A DNA stretch of 10,869 bases from the NCBI GenBank assembly GCA_002292895.1, contig DBCE01000223.1, forward strand, positions 3,296 through 14,164, read 5' to 3'. Positions 7,560 through 10,869 of the stretch are shown here, in pieces. Under the pieces are notes generated by a model. It did not search any database, was not told where the DNA came from, and saw nothing but the letters and a program-made list of their open reading frames with translations. The position numbers were made by a program, and so were the translations under genes. Positions within the stretch are counted from its first letter, which is position 1; each line of letters begins with the position of its first letter. This stretch comes from Phycisphaerales bacterium UBA966 (GTDB lineage: Bacteria; Planctomycetota; Phycisphaerae; Phycisphaerales; SM1A02).

Positions 7560-9362
7560 TCACTGCTGCGCGGGGCGATTGCGGCCAATGCTGTCTGGGC
7601 CGGCGCTGAATGACTCGCGCGCTGACTTTGGAACTTCCCACAGCGTGAACTGGTCGGATTGTTTCACGATGATTGCCTCCGGCGGAATGATTGGGTCGGC
7701 CATTGGGCCTCGTCCACGATCCGGGCCAGGACCACGGCCGGGTCCGGGGCCGCGATTGGGGCCAGGACCACGACTAGGGCCAGGCTCACGATCAGGGCCA
7801 GCATCAGGCCTCGGTCCAGGACCACCACGTGGTCCGTTCGGTCCGCGTCGGGTTTCTAAGACGTAGAGGCGTTCGTACTCATCGAAGTCCGAGTCCTTGA
7901 GCGTGCCCCAGCGTGCGTGCGTGTCCATCGCAAACGCTGCCCAGAATTCCAATCCATGCCGAGCTGCGACAACAGCTTGATCGCCAGGAATCAGTTCGGT
8001 GCGCCACGAACGTAACTCTGCATAGCCGGCATCGCTGATGGTTTCCATAAGTCTTCCACGCATGTGGCTGATGGCGTTGTTAGCAAGAAAAATCGCAGCG
8101 ATGGCTGATACGGACCACTGCACAATTCGGATGACGGGTCGTCTACTCGTACAAAGTAAGTACACCGCGATACACGCAAGTGGCACGGGCGCCATCAGCG
8201 CGAGTCGCATCATGTGATCGCCACTGAAGATGGGGCACAGGAGGCATGCTGCTGTAAAGAACATGCCAAACACAAGTGCTTCATCGGCGACGGTTCGCGT
8301 GCCTGCTCGCGTGACGCGCGCGAGAAGTGCAGTCCCAAGCAGCACGGCACCGATCCAAACGCCTCCCATCAATAATCCTCCCGTTCCTCCCGTTCCTCCC
8401 GGACCAATTTCTGGCTCCCCGTCGCGCGAAATTCGTCCCGTTCCTCCCGGACCATTTTGTTGGGGGGTGATGAGGGTGATCGGCAACTTCATGATCGCTG
8501 TCGCCTTGCCCGGCGCCAGCCACCACACCACACCGAGGGACACCGCGCCAATCGCCATCAGGACTACTGCCGCCCGAACTGCTTTCTTTCGATCGACTCC
8601 TCCCCGCACCGCTCGTACCGCCAGCATCAACGCCGCGCCGAGTGCCGTTGCAGCGAATGTGCCCGCATGCGTGAGCGCTGCCATGATCAGCAGGAACGCC
8701 GCCACGAACCACCAGCGCGTTGCACCACGTCCGCTTTCGGACCGCATTGCGATCCACCCGCATATCCATGTCCCTGCCATGAACACATACGCCATCGATT
8801 GCTTCTCAAAGTCGCCAACCATCCGAAGTAATGGAGCGCTCACGGTGATCGCCAATCCAACAGCGATAGCGCCTGGAATCATGCCGCGCTTGCCGCCCGC
8901 CAAGATCCACGCCGCCATGAACAATGGAATCGCCGCCATCGGTTCCGCCAGCGCATCCACCAAGCGAGAAGCAAAGAGAGTCGCGGTGTCGATATCCCAC
9001 TCCATGGTGATCATCAAGCACTTGGCAAGCGCCGCATCAACCATGAAGGTGATCGGAACATCCGCCCATCGAAGCGTTCCCCGCTCCAGTAAATCCCGTG
9101 CCTGTACCGCGTAGTAACCGGCATCCATTCCCGCCGGCACCGCCCCTCGAAAGAGCATCGTTCCGCGTACAAACCACGCCAGCCCAATCACCGCCGCAAG
9201 TGCCATGCACCACGCCGGGTCACGGAACATACCTAGCGGCGCAGTGCGATCGGCATCACGCGGAACAGGTGATTCAACGGCTGCAGCTGCGGGAATATCG
9301 AGCGTTTCTTGGAGCCCCGTAGTAACGGCGGACGTGAGATGTTCATGCGTATCGGTCGACAT
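7560..9362 (-). CDS. Polytopic membrane protein, GT-C glycosyltransferase-like
   Basis: About 600 residues, with roughly ten hydrophobic segments between residues 50 and 432, then a soluble C-terminal domain presumably outside the cytoplasmic membrane. After TM1 comes PAGMDAGYYAVQARDLLERG, with Asp80 and Tyr83/84. This resembles the first-loop acidic motif of GT-C enzymes (PMT/ArnT/STT3-type), which use lipid-linked sugar donors. RMVGDFEKQSMAYVF (from residue 180) and GDHMMRLALMAPVPLA (from 381) also fit that architecture. It may glycosylate a lipid or protein, but donor and acceptor are unknown and the enzyme class is inference. Residues 304-329 and 506-553 are low-complexity Gly/Pro insertions. 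The frame is open upstream to 9869, but that part overlaps aroC on the other strand. I chose the ATG at 9362. ATGs at 9371, 9398 and 9404 are alternatives, and none has a strong ribosome site. The gene is inverted between aroDE and aroC. Confidence 0.75.
   Translation of the reverse strand: MSTDTHEHLTSAVTTGLQETLDIPAAAAVESPVPRDADRTAPLGMFRDPAWCMALAAVIGLAWFVRGTMLFRGAVPAGMDAGYYAVQARDLLERGTLRWADVPITFMVDAALAKCLMITMEWDIDTATLFASRLVDALAEPMAAIPLFMAAWILAGGKRGMIPGAIAVGLAITVSAPLLRMVGDFEKQSMAYVFMAGTWICGWIAMRSESGRGATRWWFVAAFLLIMAALTHAGTFAATALGAALMLAVRAVRGGVDRKKAVRAAVVLMAIGAVSLGVVWWLAPGKATAIMKLPITLITPQQNGPGGTGRISRDGEPEIGPGGTGGTGGLLMGGVWIGAVLLGTALLARVTRAGTRTVADEALVFGMFFTAACLLCPIFSGDHMMRLALMAPVPLACIAVYLLCTSRRPVIRIVQWSVSAIAAIFLANNAISHMRGRLMETISDAGYAELRSWRTELIPGDQAVVAARHGLEFWAAFAMDTHARWGTLKDSDFDEYERLYVLETRRGPNGPRGGPGPRPDAGPDREPGPSRGPGPNRGPGPGRGPGPDRGRGPMADPIIPPEAIIVKQSDQFTLWEVPKSARESFSAGPDSIGRNRPAQQ
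7704..7847 (-). repeat. Eight 18-bp in-frame tandem units encoding a Gly/Pro/Arg hexapeptide repeat
   Basis: The minus-strand protein reads RGPNGP, RGGPGP, RPDAGP, DREPGP, SRGPGP, NRGPGP, GRGPGP, DRGRGP, consensus xRGPGP (residues 506-553). At DNA level GGNCCN recurs every 18 bases on the plus strand at 7705, 7723, 7741, 7759, 7777, 7795, 7813 and 7831. A 14-base identity (gggccaggaccacg) occurs at 7723 and 7759. Middle units are the most alike and the outer ones have decayed, as expected for expansion by slippage or unequal exchange. It lies between two beta-like strands of the C-terminal domain (YERLYVLETR and AIIVKQSDQFTLWEV). Confidence 0.93.
8376..8454 (-). repeat. Gly-rich short repeats in a loop of the membrane protein
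   Basis: The 18-base string cccgttcctcccggacca occurs at 8389-8406 and again at 8437-8454 on the plus strand, 48 bases (16 codons) apart. A 9-base unit (cctcccgtt, last copy variant) is repeated in tandem from 8377 to 8403. In the protein this gives GPGGTG, a ten-residue charged spacer, then GPGGTGGTGG (residues 304-329), a flexible loop between two membrane segments. Confidence 0.85.
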
Positions 9363-9458
9363 GTTCTGCATGGTGTAGCAAGTGATTGCCCATGACATAC
9401 GCATGGGGACGGCAGTACATCTCGTTTCAGCGTGGCAACGTGGATATCCTTGCGATCC
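9363..9458. promoter_or_regulatory. Divergent intergenic region between membrane-protein gene and aroC, with a small inverted repeat
   Basis: This 96-base region should hold the promoters of both genes. It contains a perfect 6-base inverted repeat, CCCATG-7 bases-CATGGG, at 9389-9407, which could be an operator half-site pair but could arise by chance. No convincing sigma-70 boxes are visible. Part of the region would be coding if the membrane protein starts at 9398 or 9404, or if aroC starts at the GTG at 9432. Confidence 0.3.
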
Positions 9459-10628
9459 ATGCTGACCTACCGCACTGCTGGCGAGTCTCACGGACCAACA
9501 ACCTTGGCGTTTGTGGAAGGACTTCCTGCCGGACTGGCCATCGACACCACCTTCATCAATGCGGAACTGGCGCGCCGTCAGGGCGGCTACGGCCGGGGTG
9601 CAAGGCAGCGCATAGAGACCGATGTCGTGCGGGTGCTGACCGGCGCGCGCGCTGGCATGACACTTGGGTCCCCAGTGGTACTTGAGATTGTCAATAAGGA
9701 CAGCCGGATGGATGACGCAGCGAAGACCCCGCCGGTCACTCGTCCGCGCCCTGGTCACGCAGACCTTGCGGGCAGTCTCAAGTGGTTGACCCAGGATTGT
9801 CGTGGCACGTTGGAACGCGCCAGTGCGCGGGAAACCGCAGCACGCGTTGCAGCGGGTGCGCTTGCCCAAGTGTTCTTGCGTGAATTTGGAATTGAAGTCT
9901 TTGGGTTTGTAAGCGGCGCCATTGATGCCACCTGTGTCTTACAAGTGGACTCAGAAACACTGCCCGAACTGCGTGCCGCGCGCGACGCCAGTGACGTCTA
10001 CTGCCCAGACTCGGAAACGAGCGCACGGATCATCGATCACATTCACAAGGCCAAGGTGGAGCAGGACACCGTGGGCGGTCGTGTTGAGGTGCATGTCCTG
10101 GGCGTGCCGCCCGGCCTGGGTACATGCGTGCAGTGGAATGAGCGCCTTGATTCGCGATTGGCCGCGGCCGTCATGGGTATTCAAGCATTCAAAGCCGTTG
10201 AAATCGGTATGGGTGCCGACTGCGCGTGGCACTTCGGCAGTGACGTACACGATCCCATCGCATACGACCGGTCGCTGGCCGGCGAATCGCATCTTGGATT
10301 TACTCGCCCCAGTAACAATGCAGGTGGTCTGGAAGGCGGCATGACCAACGGAATGCCGGTGGTGGTTCGTGGCACGATGAAACCAATATCAACGCTGCTG
10401 CGCGGCATGCCCAGCGTCGACCTTGCTACACATGAATCGGTACAGAGTCAGTACGAACGCAGTGATATCAGCGCCGTCGCCGCTGCGAGTGTGGTGATGG
10501 AGTGCGTGGTTGCGTTTGAAATTGCGGCAGCGTTTCTCGCTAAATTTGGCGGTGATTCCATGGCTGAAGTGCGCGCGCACTTTGACGCCACCATGCAGTT
10601 GGCGCGCGCACTGCACGCACACGAGTGA
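9459..10628 (+). CDS. aroC: Chorismate synthase
   Basis: Last enzyme of the shikimate pathway, converting 5-enolpyruvylshikimate-3-phosphate to chorismate with reduced FMN in the cytoplasm. It has 389 residues, a little longer than the usual ~360. It starts MLTYRTAGESHGP, the standard N-terminus, with catalytic His11. GRGARQRIETD follows near residue 45, then RPGHADLAGSLKW with the second catalytic His100, and RASARETAARVAAGA (residues 120-134), a family signature. DTVGGRVEV, SNNAGGLEGGMTNG (residues 285-298) and ERSDISAVAAASVV come next, then FGGDSMAE. No truncation or missing residue was noticed. The ATG at 9459 fits the family start. The frame continues to a GTG at 9432, and a TTG at 9450 has a closer GGA, so the exact start is slightly open. 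A GAF-domain gene follows in the same direction. Confidence 0.97.
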   Translation: MLTYRTAGESHGPTTLAFVEGLPAGLAIDTTFINAELARRQGGYGRGARQRIETDVVRVLTGARAGMTLGSPVVLEIVNKDSRMDDAAKTPPVTRPRPGHADLAGSLKWLTQDCRGTLERASARETAARVAAGALAQVFLREFGIEVFGFVSGAIDATCVLQVDSETLPELRAARDASDVYCPDSETSARIIDHIHKAKVEQDTVGGRVEVHVLGVPPGLGTCVQWNERLDSRLAAAVMGIQAFKAVEIGMGADCAWHFGSDVHDPIAYDRSLAGESHLGFTRPSNNAGGLEGGMTNGMPVVVRGTMKPISTLLRGMPSVDLATHESVQSQYERSDISAVAAASVVMECVVAFEIAAAFLAKFGGDSMAEVRAHFDATMQLARALHAHE

Positions 10629-10658
10629 TTCAGCATCTTGGATGCAATTGACTTTGCT

Positions 10659-10869
10659 ATGGCAACGATTCCCTCAGACATCGTGTTGGCAACGGACGCA
10701 ACCATCGCCCTTTCGGCGATCATTCGAGCGTTTGCCGCCCACACTGGCACGCTGCACTTCTTAGGCACGGATGGCATGCTGCATTTGGCGGCATTCCATG
10801 GAGCCATTCCAGCACCCGTCATGGAACACATTCGCACCATCGCAATCGGCAAGGGTATGGCGGGGGTCT
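10659..10869 (+). CDS. GAF-domain protein, N-terminal fragment cut by the window edge
   Basis: An open frame running off the window end encodes 70 complete codons from the ATG at 10659. The protein has a helix (DATIALSAIIRAFAAHTG), a strand with TLHFLGTDGMLHLAAFHG, then a helix and IRTIAIGKGMAG. That order and the closing IGKGMAG pattern are typical of the first half of a GAF domain, a small-molecule-binding or sensory module. Whether it is stand-alone or part of a histidine kinase, cyclase, phosphatase or transcription factor cannot be seen. It starts 30 bases after aroC in the same frame. A TTG at 10638, preceded by GAGTGA at a good distance, is an alternative start. It is likely cotranscribed with aroC. 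Confidence 0.7.
   Translation, partial: MATIPSDIVLATDATIALSAIIRAFAAHTGTLHFLGTDGMLHLAAFHGAIPAPVMEHIRTIAIGKGMAGV

Noticed and set aside
7510..7866. Plus-strand open frame with a collagen-like Gly-Pro-Arg tail opposite the hexapeptide repeat
   Set aside because: The GGNCCN repeat reads as Gly-Pro on both strands, so the open frame is a by-product of the repeat. It overlaps the end of aroDE and the membrane-protein gene and has no own start signal.
8230..9114. 294-codon plus-strand open frame antisense to the membrane protein
   Set aside because: Composition is Ala/Pro/Arg/Ser-rich with no domain character, while the minus strand shows clear membrane segments. It is a shadow of high-GC coding.
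9363..9869. N-terminal extension of the membrane-protein frame up to 9869
   Set aside because: It lies antisense to the clearly coding start of aroC and has Cys/Arg/His-rich non-protein-like composition. The real start is near 9362.

Overview
The window looks like chromosomal DNA of a Gram-negative bacterium with fairly high GC content and tightly packed genes. It encodes a complete outer-membrane/periplasm/inner-membrane efflux set, so the cell has two membranes. A fused type I dehydroquinase-shikimate dehydrogenase, a minimal phenylalanine hydroxylase and a GT-C-like membrane protein with Gly/Pro/Arg-rich low complexity would all fit the Planctomycetota (PVC group). That placement is inference from gene content only. 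No RNA genes, insertion sequences, phage genes or CRISPR arrays were seen.

Positions 1-5834 (minus strand): five co-directional genes with short spacers. In transcription order they are an unrecognised ~203-residue protein (5834-5223), phenylalanine-4-hydroxylase phhA (5150-4287), an outer-membrane factor lipoprotein (4254-2704), a periplasmic adaptor (2693-1545) and an HAE1-type RND transporter (1548 to beyond base 1, C-terminal half missing). The gaps are 72, 32 and 10 bases, then a 4-base ATGA overlap. The efflux genes therefore look like one unit, possibly cotranscribed with phhA.

Positions 5882-7525 (plus strand): a bifunctional AroD-AroE protein with a GTG start, divergent from the minus-strand block across only 47 bases. 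Positions 7560-9362 (minus strand): a ~600-residue polytopic membrane protein resembling GT-C glycosyltransferases. It carries two in-frame low-complexity repeats, one of them eight 18-bp units. Positions 9459-10628 (plus strand): chorismate synthase aroC. Positions 10659-10869 (plus strand): the beginning of a GAF-domain protein cut by the window edge.

Taken together, the window contains steps three and four of the shikimate pathway (AroDE), its last step (AroC), and the conversion of phenylalanine to tyrosine (PhhA), so aromatic amino acid metabolism is the common theme. The efflux pump directly behind phhA and the membrane protein inverted between aroDE and aroC are the main oddities of layout. 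I see no strong case for an entirely new system. The best leads are the phhA-efflux linkage, an apparent insertion in the active-site lid of the dehydroquinase domain, and the expanding hexapeptide repeat inside the membrane protein's C-terminal domain.
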